Notes: generated by a model not told the origin, from the letters alone. A stretch of DNA of 64,000 nt from Roseospira marina (GCF_014197855.1 NZ_JACIGJ010000003.1:186001-250000), one strand, 5' to 3'; numbered from the stretch's first letter, positions 37,019-45,936 are shown. Numbers and translations are program-made.

Positions 37019-37745
37019 GGTTTTCGTTTCCCCATCGTCTCGTGGTTTTTCACGTCTTGCGTTTCTTTCGGACCCGCCCTTCCTGTCCAGAAGAGCCGCA
37101 TGCACGGCACTTATGTACAAACAAGGCCCGGATCCGACGTCAACGAATGGGACCAGTGTGTCTCGTCTTCGTCACAATTCAATATATTTATGGCCATTCC
37201 GACTCGCATCGGTCGCGCAGCAATCGATTGAAATTATATATAAAAATCCCGCACGCCCAAAAATCAGACCGCAAATGGGCAACGGGTTTTCAAATGCGCG
37301 TGGCACCCCGGCAACACCGTCATTGTATTTTTCACAGCCCCGCGCCCCCGATGCGGCCCTGACGCCGCCCGCACGCTTCCAAACACCCGACCCGCAAACG
37401 CCCCCGACGCCGCGTGCCGCCCCCCCGGCCGGCGATGGACGCCCCACCACCGCCGGCACGAGACCCAAGGGACTCAAGGGGTTGGCGCGCCAGCCGGCTC
37501 TGTGCGGGACCGGACCCGACGCCCCGGCGCATCCTCCGGCGGCCTTCGGACCTAGGGTCTGCGTCGCGCCGGATACGCGCCCTCCGCCGCCCGACGTCCG
37601 TGCATCAAGGGCTCGCACGGGCGTCGCGTTCCCGGTAGGATGCCCGGACCATATCGAGAAGACATCAGGCGGCCCGTCGGTCCTGTCCGGACGAGCTGCC
37701 GAAGGTTGTGAGACGGACAACATGAACGGTGGGCGGCGAGACAGT
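37019..37745. other. Long divergent intergenic region between fadL-like gene and mlaA
   Basis: These 727 bases hold no credible gene. Two A+T-rich patches stand out from the GC-rich background, at about 37175-37191 and 37226-37250. On the minus strand a perfect TATAAT lies at 37238-37233, which would give the fadL-like gene a leader of about 200 bases; its -35 is weak. A palindromic TGTACA core is at about 37112. From 37350 to 37720 the sequence is GC-rich and I see no structure I can name; a small RNA cannot be excluded. Confidence 0.45.
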
Positions 37746-38723
37746 ATGATGAAGAACACACGGAGCGGTCCGAAACGCGTGCTGGGGAGTGCGCTGGGCA
37801 CCCTGATCGGGCTTGGACTCCTGAGCGGGTGCTCGGGTCTGCGCGACGCCGACACCACCACAGCCGCAACCGGCCCCACCGCAACCGGCCCCACCGCGAC
37901 CGGCCCCACCGCGACTGGGCCGACGACCGCGCACCTTGAGAACACGGCCGCGACCGGAGATGCCGGCGCGCAGCTTGCGGCATTGGCCCAGACCGCGCCG
38001 GACATCGACGACCCGTACACCGCCGAGGACACGCTGGTTTCCGATCCGATGGAGGACTGGAACCGCTACGTGTTCGACCTGAACACGCTGCTGTACATGT
38101 TCATGCAGCCGGTGATCGCGCCGTACGGCGTGCTGCCGGAGGAGCGCAAGCGCAACGTCGATAACTTCCTGCACAACCTGTCGACCCCGGTCATCCTGGC
38201 CAACGATCTGTTGCAGGGTGAGACGGACCGCGCCTGGGTGACCACCCAGCGGTTCGCGGTCAATTCGACCGTGGGCGTCCTGGGCTTCGGCGACCCGGCC
38301 GAGGACATGGGCCTGCCCAAGCACTCCGAGGACTTCGGCCAAACGATGGGCGTGTGGGGTGCTGGCGACAGTCCATACATGGTGTTGCCGCTGCTGGGGC
38401 CCGCGAACCCCCGGGACGGCGTTGGTCGTGCGGTCGACATGGTCAGCGACCCGACGTTCTGGCTGGCCGGATCGACCGGCCAGGCGCTGGCGAACGGCAA
38501 GACGTACGCATCCGTGTCCAGCCAGCTCGGCGGCAACGTCAACCGGATGGAGAGCCTGCGCGCCTCGTCGATCGACTTTTACGCCGCCGTGCGCAGCCTG
38601 TACGTCCAGACCCGCCGGGCGGCCATCGCCAACGAGGAGGGCAACCCCGCATCGTCCGCCCCGGCCATCTCGCGGGTGCGCACCGGGCAAACCCAGGCCC
38701 TGCCGGCGAACGCTGGTGGCTGA
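37746..38723 (+). CDS. mlaA: MlaA/VacJ family lipoprotein
   Basis: A 325-residue outer-membrane lipoprotein of the Mla phospholipid transport system, which removes misplaced phospholipids from the outer leaflet. The lipobox is LLSGC (Cys29). The MlaA core shows DPMEDWNRYVFDLN, NLSTPVILANDLLQG, RFAVNSTVGVLGFGDPA and a GVWGAGDSPYMVLPLLGP block. Between lipobox and core is a low-complexity Ala-Thr-Gly-Pro linker from 15-bp tandem repeats. The start could also be ATG 37722. A strong terminator follows. No mlaBCDEF genes are nearby. Confidence 0.92.
   Translation: MMKNTRSGPKRVLGSALGTLIGLGLLSGCSGLRDADTTTAATGPTATGPTATGPTATGPTTAHLENTAATGDAGAQLAALAQTAPDIDDPYTAEDTLVSDPMEDWNRYVFDLNTLLYMFMQPVIAPYGVLPEERKRNVDNFLHNLSTPVILANDLLQGETDRAWVTTQRFAVNSTVGVLGFGDPAEDMGLPKHSEDFGQTMGVWGAGDSPYMVLPLLGPANPRDGVGRAVDMVSDPTFWLAGSTGQALANGKTYASVSSQLGGNVNRMESLRASSIDFYAAVRSLYVQTRRAAIANEEGNPASSAPAISRVRTGQTQALPANAGG
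37866..37925 (+). repeat. 15-bp tandem repeats in mlaA
   Basis: The unit GCAACCGGCCCCACC is repeated about four times (the third has G for A, the fourth is diverged). It encodes repeated Ala-Thr-Gly-Pro-Thr just after the lipid-anchoring cysteine. Copy number can change without a frameshift and would change the length of the tether. Confidence 0.9.
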
Positions 38724-38818
38724 GCCCTGTGACGGCGGCCGGATGCCCACCCCGCCCGCCCCACCGGCTGGTCCCATCTGCGGATCCTATCGATGGATCC
38801 GCGTGGACCGATAGTCTC

Positions 38819-38844
38819 ACGGGGCGTCCCACCGGACGCCCCGT
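38819..38844 (+). terminator. Rho-independent terminator downstream of mlaA
   Basis: A perfect 11-bp stem (ACGGGGCGTCC at 38819-38829, GGACGCCCCGT at 38834-38844), a 4-base loop and a trailing TTTT. It lies 95 bases after the mlaA stop in the 289-base gap before the DUF952 gene. Confidence 0.9.
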
Positions 38845-39012
38845 TTTGCATGGAACCGGAGGCCATCGGCCGGGGCTCGCCGTGGCGTCGGGCGCGCACG
38901 CGACGCGCACAGGCGGCACCCCTCCCTCACGCGATGCGAATTCGCGGCCAGCGGGCCTCCGACGCGCCGGAAAGGGTGTCCCACACCGCGCAAATGGTCT
39001 AAGGTCCGCGTC

Positions 39013-39417
39013 ATGATGACTACGCCTGACCGCCCAGAGAGAGCCAATACGGACCGGCCCCGCCTTGTCTACCGCCTGTGCCACGCCGACGACTGGCAGG
39101 CGGCCGTGCGCGCGGGGACCTTCACTGGTACCGACGTCGACACCCGGGACGGCTTCGTCCACCTGTCGGCCGCCGATCAGGTGGAGGAAACGGCGCGTCG
39201 GCACTACGCCGATGTCCGGCCGCTCATCCTGGTGGCGGTGGACACGGCACGGGTGGTGGGCGACCTGCGCTGGGAGCGGAGCCGGGACGGCGCCGCATTC
39301 CCGCATCTGTATGGCTCCATCCCGCTTGAGGCCGTGCTGTCCGCCCTGCCCCTGGCCGAGGATCGCGACCACCACCTCATCTTTCCGCTGCTGACGAATA
39401 CGCCTGGAGATGTGTGA
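39013..39417 (+). CDS. DUF952 domain protein
   Basis: A 134-residue cytoplasmic protein of the DUF952 family, recognised by VYRLCHADDW, TRDGFVHLSAADQV and PHLYGSIPLEAVL. Function is unknown; the fold resembles small ADP-ribosyltransferase-like or glutathione-related proteins only loosely, and I make no call. It is followed at once by pyrD (the last GTG-TGA almost touches the pyrD start), a neighbourhood seen in other alphaproteobacteria. Confidence 0.85.
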   Translation: MMTTPDRPERANTDRPRLVYRLCHADDWQAAVRAGTFTGTDVDTRDGFVHLSAADQVEETARRHYADVRPLILVAVDTARVVGDLRWERSRDGAAFPHLYGSIPLEAVLSALPLAEDRDHHLIFPLLTNTPGDV

Positions 39418-39419
39418 CC

Positions 39420-40502
39420 ATGAAATCGGTCGATTCCATGTTCCTCGGCCTGCTGCATGCCATGGACCCCGAAAAGGCCCATGACCTGAGCATCCGAACG
39501 CTGGCGCGCGGCATGGGACCGACGCTTCCGCCCCCGGACGATCCGGCCCTTGGGATCGAGCTGTGGGGCAAGCGGTTCAACAACCCGCTCGGTCTCGCCG
39601 CCGGCTACGACAAGAACGCCCTGGTTCCGGACGCCTGCCTGCGCATGGGCTTCGGCTTCGTAGAGGTTGGCGGCATCACACCGCGCCCGCAGCCCGGCAA
39701 CCCGCGCCCGCGCCTGTTCCGCCTCCAGGAGGACGGCGCGGTCATCAACCGCATGGGCCTGAACAACGACGGCATGCTGGTCGCCTACGGCCGGCTGTCG
39801 CGCCGTCCGCGGTGGGAGGACCGGGGCTTCGTCGGTGTCAATCTGGCCAAGAACGCCGACACGCCGCTGGAACATGCGGCCGACGACTACGCCACGCTCG
39901 CCGCGGTGCTCGGGCCGCATGCCGACTTCCTGGTGCTGAACCTGTCGTCGCCGAACACCGAGGGGCTGCGCCAGCTCCAGGCCGCCGAGTCGCTGCGCGC
40001 CATCATCCGCCGCACCCGCGCCGCCATGCCGACGCGCGCTCAGCCGCCGCTGTGCCTGAAGGTCTCACCGGACCTCACCGACGCCGAGTTGGACGACATC
40101 GCCCGCATCGCGCTGGAGCCGGAAAATCCGCTCGACGGCATTATCGCCATCAACACCACCACCGCCCGCCCGGACAGCCTGACGCATCCGGCCAAGCAGG
40201 AAACCGGCGGCCTGTCCGGCGCCCCACTGAAGGGCCGCGCGCTGGAGGTGCTGCATTTCTTTGTCGCGCGCCTGTACGGGCGAGTGCCGGTCATTTCGGT
40301 GGGCGGTGTCGACAGCGCCGCCGACGTCCTGATGCGGCTGAAGGCCGGCGCCAGCGCCGTGCAGATGTACACCGCCCTGGCGTACTTCGGCCCGCGCCTG
40401 ATCCCGAAGCTCAAGGCCGAGCTGCTGGACCTGATGCGCGCCGAGGGCTTCGAGACGATGCAGCAGGTGGTCGGCGCGGATCGGCAGGCCGCCGCCGCAT
40501 GA
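39420..40502 (+). CDS. pyrD: Dihydroorotate dehydrogenase (quinone), class 2
   Basis: A 360-residue membrane-associated flavoenzyme that oxidises dihydroorotate to orotate with quinone, step 4 of pyrimidine synthesis. Class-2 features are the N-terminal helical HAMDPEKAHDLSIRTL segment, NPLGLAAGYDKN, the catalytic Ser in NLSSPNTEGLR, INTTTARP and the FMN-phosphate site VPVISVGGV. ATG 39420 is chosen with GGAG upstream; a GTG at 39414 overlapping the DUF952 stop is possible. Its stop overlaps the next start (ATGA). Confidence 0.96.
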   Translation: MKSVDSMFLGLLHAMDPEKAHDLSIRTLARGMGPTLPPPDDPALGIELWGKRFNNPLGLAAGYDKNALVPDACLRMGFGFVEVGGITPRPQPGNPRPRLFRLQEDGAVINRMGLNNDGMLVAYGRLSRRPRWEDRGFVGVNLAKNADTPLEHAADDYATLAAVLGPHADFLVLNLSSPNTEGLRQLQAAESLRAIIRRTRAAMPTRAQPPLCLKVSPDLTDAELDDIARIALEPENPLDGIIAINTTTARPDSLTHPAKQETGGLSGAPLKGRALEVLHFFVARLYGRVPVISVGGVDSAADVLMRLKAGASAVQMYTALAYFGPRLIPKLKAELLDLMRAEGFETMQQVVGADRQAAAA

Positions 40503-41383
40503 CCTCGTCCATTCCCGTCCTGGACGGTCTGCGCGATCTGTGCGCGGACCGTGACGGCTTGATCATCGATTTGTGGGGCGTCCTCCACGACGGTTCGACG
40601 GCCTATCCCGGTGTGGCCGAAGCGCTGGCCGCCATCCGTGCGGCCGGCAAGCGGACTCTGCTGCTGACCAACGCCCCACGCCTGTCCGCCCCCCTCATCG
40701 CCACGATGGACGGGATGGGCCTTCCGCGCGACCTGTACGACGGCATCTTGTCGTCCGGGGACGCCGTCCACGCCGAGTTGCAAACGCGCACCGATCCGGC
40801 GTTCGCGGCGCTGGGGCCACGCTGCTGGCACCTCGGCCCGGCGCGGGACCGCAGCGTGTTCGAGGGCCTGGACGCCATCACCGTGGTGGACACGCCGGAA
40901 GACGCCGACTTCGTCCTGAACACCGGACCCTGGTCGTTCGACGAGACGGTCGCGGATTACGAGGACCGGCTGACCCGCTGCCGGGCCCGGGATCTGCCGA
41001 TGGTCTGCGCCAACCCGGACCGCGAGGTCATCCGCGAAGGCCGCAAGGTCATCTGCGCCGGCGCCTTGGCGGTCCGCTACACCGACTTGGGTGGCACCGT
41101 CATCGAACGCGGCAAACCGGACCCGGCCATCTACGACCGCGTTCTGGAGCGCCTGGGCATTACCGACCGGGCCCGCGTGCTGGCCGTCGGCGACGGCTTG
41201 CAGACCGACATCAAGGGCGCGGCGGCGGCCGGCATCGACGCGGTGTTCGTGGCCGGCGGGCTGTATGCGGCGCCACTCGGTCTGACCGCCTACGGCGAGC
41301 GGCCGGACCCGGCGCGCGTCGCGGCCCTGTGCGCCGCCGAGGGCCAGGCTCCGCTGGCCGCCATCCCCGCGTTGCGGTGGTAG
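40499..41383 (+). CDS. HAD superfamily class IIA hydrolase (TIGR01459 type)
   Basis: A 294-residue HAD hydrolase. Motif I is LIIDLWGVLHDG (the first Asp is the nucleophile), motif II is LLLTNAPRLS, and the C-terminal motifs are ERGKPDPAIYDRVL and LAVGDGLQTDIKGAAAAG. The cap between them is of the class IIA kind seen in NagD and nucleotide/sugar phosphatases. The substrate is unknown. Overlap with pyrD (ATGA) suggests a link with nucleotide metabolism, which is inference. Confidence 0.9.
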   Translation: MTSSIPVLDGLRDLCADRDGLIIDLWGVLHDGSTAYPGVAEALAAIRAAGKRTLLLTNAPRLSAPLIATMDGMGLPRDLYDGILSSGDAVHAELQTRTDPAFAALGPRCWHLGPARDRSVFEGLDAITVVDTPEDADFVLNTGPWSFDETVADYEDRLTRCRARDLPMVCANPDREVIREGRKVICAGALAVRYTDLGGTVIERGKPDPAIYDRVLERLGITDRARVLAVGDGLQTDIKGAAAAGIDAVFVAGGLYAAPLGLTAYGERPDPARVAALCAAEGQAPLAAIPALRW

Positions 41384-41438
41384 GATTCGCGGTCGCGATC
41401 GGACACCCTCTCCCGCCCTCCTTCTGGCCCGGCCCACG

Positions 41439-41467
41439 TTGACAGGCCCCTTCGGCGGCGCCATATC
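41439..41467 (+). promoter_or_regulatory. Candidate promoter of the glutaredoxin gene
   Basis: A perfect TTGACA at 41439-41444 is followed after 17 bases by CATATC. Just downstream TAGGA and TCCTA form a short inverted repeat around 41482-41500. The -10 match is moderate, so the exact start site is uncertain. Confidence 0.4.
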
Positions 41468-41574
41468 CCGCCGGAGCTATATAGGACGAAAACAATCCTA
41501 TTTAGCTTCGTGTCTCCACGCCCGGGGCCTGCGGCCAGCACACCCCGGCCCCGCCAACGAAGGGCAAGTCCGTC

Positions 41575-41916
41575 ATGAGCGATACCTCGGCCGAAGCGCG
41601 CATCCGCGACGAGATCTCCAGCAACGACGTGGTCCTGTACATGAAGGGATCGCCGATGTTTCCGCAGTGCGGTTTTTCGGCCGCCGTCGTTCAGGTGCTC
41701 AGCCACATCGGCGTGAAGTTCAAGGGCGTCAACGTCCTGGAAGACGACGCCATCCGGCAGGGCATCAAGGACTTTTCGAACTGGCCGACCATTCCGCAGC
41801 TCTACGTGAAGGGCGAGTTCGTCGGCGGTTGCGACATCGTGCGCGAGATGGCCGCCGAGGGCGAACTCCAAGCCCTGTTCCGCGACAAGGGCGTGGAGAT
41901 GGCGACGGCGGCCTGA
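41575..41916 (+). CDS. grxD: Monothiol glutaredoxin, Grx4/GrxD type
   Basis: A 113-residue CGFS-type monothiol glutaredoxin. The active site is MFPQCGFSAAVV; other marks are VLYMKGSP, WPTIPQLYVKGEFVGGCDI. These proteins carry a [2Fe-2S] cluster with glutathione and deliver it to apo-proteins, often with BolA. No bolA gene is adjacent in this window. AAGGGCAAG lies upstream of the ATG. Confidence 0.95.
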   Translation: MSDTSAEARIRDEISSNDVVLYMKGSPMFPQCGFSAAVVQVLSHIGVKFKGVNVLEDDAIRQGIKDFSNWPTIPQLYVKGEFVGGCDIVREMAAEGELQALFRDKGVEMATAA

Positions 41917-41955
41917 TCGCCCTTCCGTCAGGGCGCCGGGGTGATCCCCCGCCCC

Positions 41956-42768
41956 TCAGGGCTGCAGCGCAATTCCATGGTCCCGGAGGAACGCGCGAAT
42001 CACGTTCGCCGGGACCATGATGCCGCGGGGCGATGGCCCGCTGCGCGCGAAGCCGATGGTGATGCCGGCGATACGGGCCTTCTCCAGGCCCTTATCGGTC
42101 CCGACCAGGATCGGCGCACCCGATGACCCGGTCGGACCATCGCAATTGTGCCGCCACAAAAGATCCTCGGTCCGGCCCAGGATGATGCACTGATCATCCA
42201 CGGACAGCAGGTGCGGCCGGTCGCGGCTGTAGCTGGCCAGCAGCGCGTGACTGGGCGCCGCCGCATGCCAGTTCATGTCATCGGGGGACGCCAGCGGGAT
42301 CGGCCGAATCGTCAGCGGTTTCGTCAATTTGATGATGGCGAAATCGCCGACCGGCCCCGGCGCGTCCGGCTCCAGGACCTCGGCCGCGCGTCCATGCGCG
42401 TCGTAGTCGCCGAACCGGTAGCCCGCGACGAAGTGCATGCTCTCCGACGGCAACTCGCCCACCGTCCGGTCGGACATGCAGTGCCGCGCCGTCAGGACGA
42501 GGTCGGGCGCGATTAACGCCCCGGAGCAAAACCCGCCCGGTCCCCGGTTCACCCGCCCGATGGCCTGCCAGGGCCAGGGATAGTCCCCCACGTTGTCCGG
42601 CCCGCCCATCACGACGGCATGGCGGTTATCCTCGCCGTGCACGCCGGGCAGCGTGTCCGCACCGGCCGACGCGGCCATCAACGTGCCCAGGACCACGCCC
42701 AGAACGGCGGTGCGGCGCGGCCCCCTGGGCCGGACCCGTCGGAGTCTAGACGCCCAGGTCCGCGTCAC
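41956..42768 (-). CDS. Secreted trypsin-like serine protease
   Basis: A 270-residue protein with a Sec signal (VVLGTLMAASAGA) and a chymotrypsin-fold peptidase domain. The triad is visible: His in LTARHCM, Asp in GDFAIIKL and Ser in PTGSSGAPI. The His box has Arg where TAAHC is usual, and the Ser box is GSSGAP in place of GDSGGP; both still keep the catalytic residue. Like V8/Glu-Ser family enzymes it may be a periplasmic or secreted protease. Its start overlaps the end of cysQ by 23 bases. Confidence 0.85.
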   Translation of the reverse strand: MTRTWASRLRRVRPRGPRRTAVLGVVLGTLMAASAGADTLPGVHGEDNRHAVVMGGPDNVGDYPWPWQAIGRVNRGPGGFCSGALIAPDLVLTARHCMSDRTVGELPSESMHFVAGYRFGDYDAHGRAAEVLEPDAPGPVGDFAIIKLTKPLTIRPIPLASPDDMNWHAAAPSHALLASYSRDRPHLLSVDDQCIILGRTEDLLWRHNCDGPTGSSGAPILVGTDKGLEKARIAGITIGFARSGPSPRGIMVPANVIRAFLRDHGIALQP

Positions 42769-43570
42769 GCCATGCGCCCCGAGCGATGAAGTGCGGGTTC
42801 AGGAAGCGATCGTTCTTGGCGTAGCCCAACGGCGCGCCGTCCTCCGTCTCTACGGAACCTCCGGCCGCCAGCAGAACGGCATGGGCGGCCGCCGTGTCCC
42901 ATTCGCAGGTGGGGGCAAGGCGCGGGTACAGATCGGCGGCCCCTTCCGCCACACGGCAGAACTTCAACGAGCTGCCGGCCCCCACCCGATCGGCCACGGT
43001 GTACTTGGCAAGAAAGCTGTCCATCGCGCCGCCGTCGCCATGGGACCGGCTGGCCAGCACCACCAGCCCTTCCGCTCCGGGCTTACGACAGGCGATCGGC
43101 CGCTCGGCGCCGTCCTTCTCCGCCATGCAGGCCGTGCCGAGGCCATGGCCGACATACAACGTGCCCAGCGCCGGGGCGAGCACCAGGCCCAGAATGGGCG
43201 TGCGCCCGTCCACCAGCCCGATGTTCACGGTGAACTCGCCATTGCGCTTGATGAACTCCTTGGTGCCATCGAGCGGATCGACCAGCCAGAACGGCCCGTC
43301 CCCCACGGTGGGCACGCGGCCTTCCGAGACACTTTCCTCCGCCACCACGGGCACATCCGGGGTCAGCTCCTTCAGGGCCGCCAGGATGATCGCCTCGGCG
43401 CGGCCATCGGCCTCGGTCACGGGGGACTTGTCCTCCTTGTGCTCGACCGCGAAGTCGCTCGCGTACACCTCCATGACCGCATCGCCGGCAGCGCGGATCA
43501 CGGGGCGCAAGGCCTCAGCCAGACGGGCCAACGCGGCGCCATCGAAGGACAGAACGGAGGACGTGGTCAT
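42746..43570 (-). CDS. cysQ: 3'(2'),5'-bisphosphate nucleotidase CysQ
   Basis: A 274-residue inositol-monophosphatase-fold enzyme that hydrolyses adenosine 3',5'-bisphosphate, the by-product of PAPS use. Metal-binding motifs are VVAEES, LVDPLDGTKEFI and the C-terminal CEWDTAAAHAVL. ATG 43570 has AGGAG upstream and overlaps the stop of the CoxL-like gene (TGATG). The PAPS-using sulfotransferase elsewhere in the window would produce its substrate, but the operon partners here have no known link to it. Confidence 0.92.
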   Translation of the reverse strand: MTTSSVLSFDGAALARLAEALRPVIRAAGDAVMEVYASDFAVEHKEDKSPVTEADGRAEAIILAALKELTPDVPVVAEESVSEGRVPTVGDGPFWLVDPLDGTKEFIKRNGEFTVNIGLVDGRTPILGLVLAPALGTLYVGHGLGTACMAEKDGAERPIACRKPGAEGLVVLASRSHGDGGAMDSFLAKYTVADRVGAGSSLKFCRVAEGAADLYPRLAPTCEWDTAAAHAVLLAAGGSVETEDGAPLGYAKNDRFLNPHFIARGAWRDADLGV

Positions 43571-45936
43571 CAAGCGGTCTCCTGTCGCGCGGCCTGGATC
43601 GCCTGCCACACCCGGTGGGGCGTGGCGGGCATGTCCAGATGCCGGATGCCGAGGGGCGCCAGCGCGTCCACCACGGCGTTTATGACGGCGGGGGCGGCCC
43701 CGACGGTGCCGGCCTCACCGGCGCCCTTCACCCCCAGTGGATTGGTGCGGCAGGGATAGTCCTCGACCGCCTCGAACGAAAAATCCGGGATGCCGCCGGC
43801 ATGCGGCACGGCGTAATCCTGGAAGGTCCCGGTCACGAGCTGCCCGCTCTCCGGATCGTACACGATCTCTTCCATCAGCGCCTGCGACAGCCCCTGGACC
43901 GTGCCGCCGATGATCTGCCCTTCCAGCAGACGGGGGTTCAGGACCACCCCCATGTCATCGACGATGGTGTAGCGCTCTATATGGGTCGTGCCGGTCTCCG
44001 GGTCGACCTCCACCTCGCAGACATGGCAGCCGTTGGGGAACGTGAAGTGGGTGGAGACGTAGGCCTCGGTCGCCACCAGCCCCGGCTGGTCCGCCAGATC
44101 GGGGGGCCGGTTGGCCGGATCCTTCGCCGCCTCGGCGATTTCCGCTAGGTGCAGCACGCGGTTGCTGCCCGGCCGGCGGAACAGGCCGGTGTCCGGATCG
44201 TGGTCGATGGCGTCCGGCCCGTCGGCCTCCAACAGATGAGCCGCCACGGCCTTGGCCCGCCGGATCAGGGTCGCGGCGGCCGCCACCACCGACGCCCCGC
44301 CGGAGGGGATCGACCGGGAGCCGCCAGTCCCCTTGCCGGTCTTCACCTCGTCCGTATCGCCCTGGCGCACGCGGATGGTCTCCACCGGCACGCCCAGGGC
44401 GGCGGCCGCCATCTGGGCATAGGCGGTCTCGTGCCCCTGGCCGGTGGACTGGGTGCCGATCAGCACGGTGACGGTGCCATCGGCGGCCACCTGGACCGTC
44501 GCCGGCTCCGAGAAGTTGCGGCCGCCGCCGCAGGCCTCGACGTAATAGCTCAGGCCGATCCCGCGCAACCGCCCGGCGGCGGCGCGGACGGCGCGGCGGG
44601 CCTCGAACCCGGCGGCCCAGTCGGCCTTGGCCATGGCCCGGTCCAGGATGGCGGCGAAGTCGCCGGAATCGTAGACGTGGCCGAGCGCGGAGGTATAGGG
44701 CAGCGCCTCGGGCGGGATGAAGTTGCGCCGCCGGATCGCATCCCGCGCCACTCCGGTCTCGGCCGCCGCCACGTCGATCAGGCGTTCGAGCATATAGGCC
44801 GCCTCGGGCCGCCCCGCGCCCCGATAGGCATCGGTGCCCACCGTGTTTGTCATCACACCCCGGGAGCGGACCGTGGCCGTCCCGATGGTGTAGACGCCGA
44901 CGCTCATGGCGGCGCCCGCGCTGGTCGGGATGAAGGCCCCGAACTGAGAGCAGAACGCCCCCATGTTGGCCCGGATGTCGACCCGCAGCGCCAGGAACCG
45001 CCCGGTGTCGTCCAGCGCCAGCTCGGCCCGGGTCCGGTGGTCGCGGGCGTGCAGATCGCTGGCGAAGCCTTCCGTCCGCTCGGCGATCCACTTGACCGGC
45101 CGCCCCAGGGCCTTGGCCGCGAAAAGCACCAGCACATGCTCGCTCATCACGAACAGCCGGGTGCCGAACCCGCCGCCGACATCGGGACAGACGACGCGAA
45201 AGCGCTCCTCCGGTAGGTGAAAAACCGCCTTCGCCAGGGTCTCCCGCAGGTTGTGCGACCCCTGGCTGCCCGTGTAGAGTTCGTATCGGTCGGTCGCCGT
45301 GTCGAAGTGACCGATGGCGCCGCGCGGCTCCATGAACGTCGGCGACAGACGGGAGTTGACCAGATCGAGCGTCACCACCCGCGCCGCGCCCGCGAACGCG
45401 GCCTCGGTCGCGGCCGGATCGCCCATCTCCCAATCGAACAGGATGTTCCCCGGCGCCACCTCCGGATGCAGCACCGGCGCGCCCTCCGCCAGGGCCGCCG
45501 TGATGTCGGGCACCGCGTCCAGCGGCTCCACATCGAGCATCACCGCCTCGGCGGCATCGCGCGCGGCATGGACGGTCTCGGCCACGACGAAGGCCACCGG
45601 CTCGCCCGCATACCGCACCCGGTCGCGGGCCAGGGTCGGCCGCTCCGGCGCGCCCATGGGGCTGCCGTCCCGGTTTTTCACCGCCATCTCGATCGGGATC
45701 GGTCCCAGCCCGGCGGCCTCCAGGTCGGCGGCGGTGAACACACCCAGGACGCCGGGCATCGCCCGCGCGTCGTCGGTGTCCACCCCCGTGAGGATGCCGT
45801 GGGCGTAGGGCGAGCGGACGACCACGCCGTGCACCTGGCCGGGCAGCACGATGTCGTCGGTGTACCGGCCGGTCCCGGTCAGAAAGCGGGCGTCCTCGAC
45901 CCGACGGATCCCCTGGCCTGCCCCGAAGCGTCCCAT
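43570..45936 (-). CDS. Xanthine dehydrogenase/CoxL family molybdopterin-binding subunit, form II
   Basis: A 788-residue large subunit of a molybdenum hydroxylase. It begins GRFGAGQGIRRVEDARFLTG and has the CoxL/XdhB a/b hammerhead region, then the molybdopterin-binding segments GGGFGTRLFVMSEH, CGGGRNFSEPA and GQGHETAYAQM, and the catalytic Glu in GVKGAGEAGTVGAAP. The active-site loop is AYRGAGR, the form-II type, not the AYxCSFR of true CO dehydrogenase, so the substrate is unknown. No genes for the FAD (medium) or 2Fe-2S (small) subunits are adjacent. AAGGGAG precedes the ATG. cysQ and a protease follow in the same run. Confidence 0.9.
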   Translation of the reverse strand: MGRFGAGQGIRRVEDARFLTGTGRYTDDIVLPGQVHGVVVRSPYAHGILTGVDTDDARAMPGVLGVFTAADLEAAGLGPIPIEMAVKNRDGSPMGAPERPTLARDRVRYAGEPVAFVVAETVHAARDAAEAVMLDVEPLDAVPDITAALAEGAPVLHPEVAPGNILFDWEMGDPAATEAAFAGAARVVTLDLVNSRLSPTFMEPRGAIGHFDTATDRYELYTGSQGSHNLRETLAKAVFHLPEERFRVVCPDVGGGFGTRLFVMSEHVLVLFAAKALGRPVKWIAERTEGFASDLHARDHRTRAELALDDTGRFLALRVDIRANMGAFCSQFGAFIPTSAGAAMSVGVYTIGTATVRSRGVMTNTVGTDAYRGAGRPEAAYMLERLIDVAAAETGVARDAIRRRNFIPPEALPYTSALGHVYDSGDFAAILDRAMAKADWAAGFEARRAVRAAAGRLRGIGLSYYVEACGGGRNFSEPATVQVAADGTVTVLIGTQSTGQGHETAYAQMAAAALGVPVETIRVRQGDTDEVKTGKGTGGSRSIPSGGASVVAAAATLIRRAKAVAAHLLEADGPDAIDHDPDTGLFRRPGSNRVLHLAEIAEAAKDPANRPPDLADQPGLVATEAYVSTHFTFPNGCHVCEVEVDPETGTTHIERYTIVDDMGVVLNPRLLEGQIIGGTVQGLSQALMEEIVYDPESGQLVTGTFQDYAVPHAGGIPDFSFEAVEDYPCRTNPLGVKGAGEAGTVGAAPAVINAVVDALAPLGIRHLDMPATPHRVWQAIQAARQETA

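Noticed and set aside
37332-37720. Small genes inside the GC-rich half of the fadL-mlaA gap
   Set aside because: Several open frames exist on both strands, but none has a ribosome binding site, a signal or a plausible composition.
41929-41957. Terminator between grxD and the protease gene
   Set aside because: GGCGCCGGGG and CCCCCGCC can pair only with bulges, and there is no T-run on either side.
43570-45936. Aerobic carbon monoxide dehydrogenase (form I CoxL)
   Set aside because: The active-site loop is AYRGAGR and not AYxCSFR, and no coxM or coxS lies next to it.
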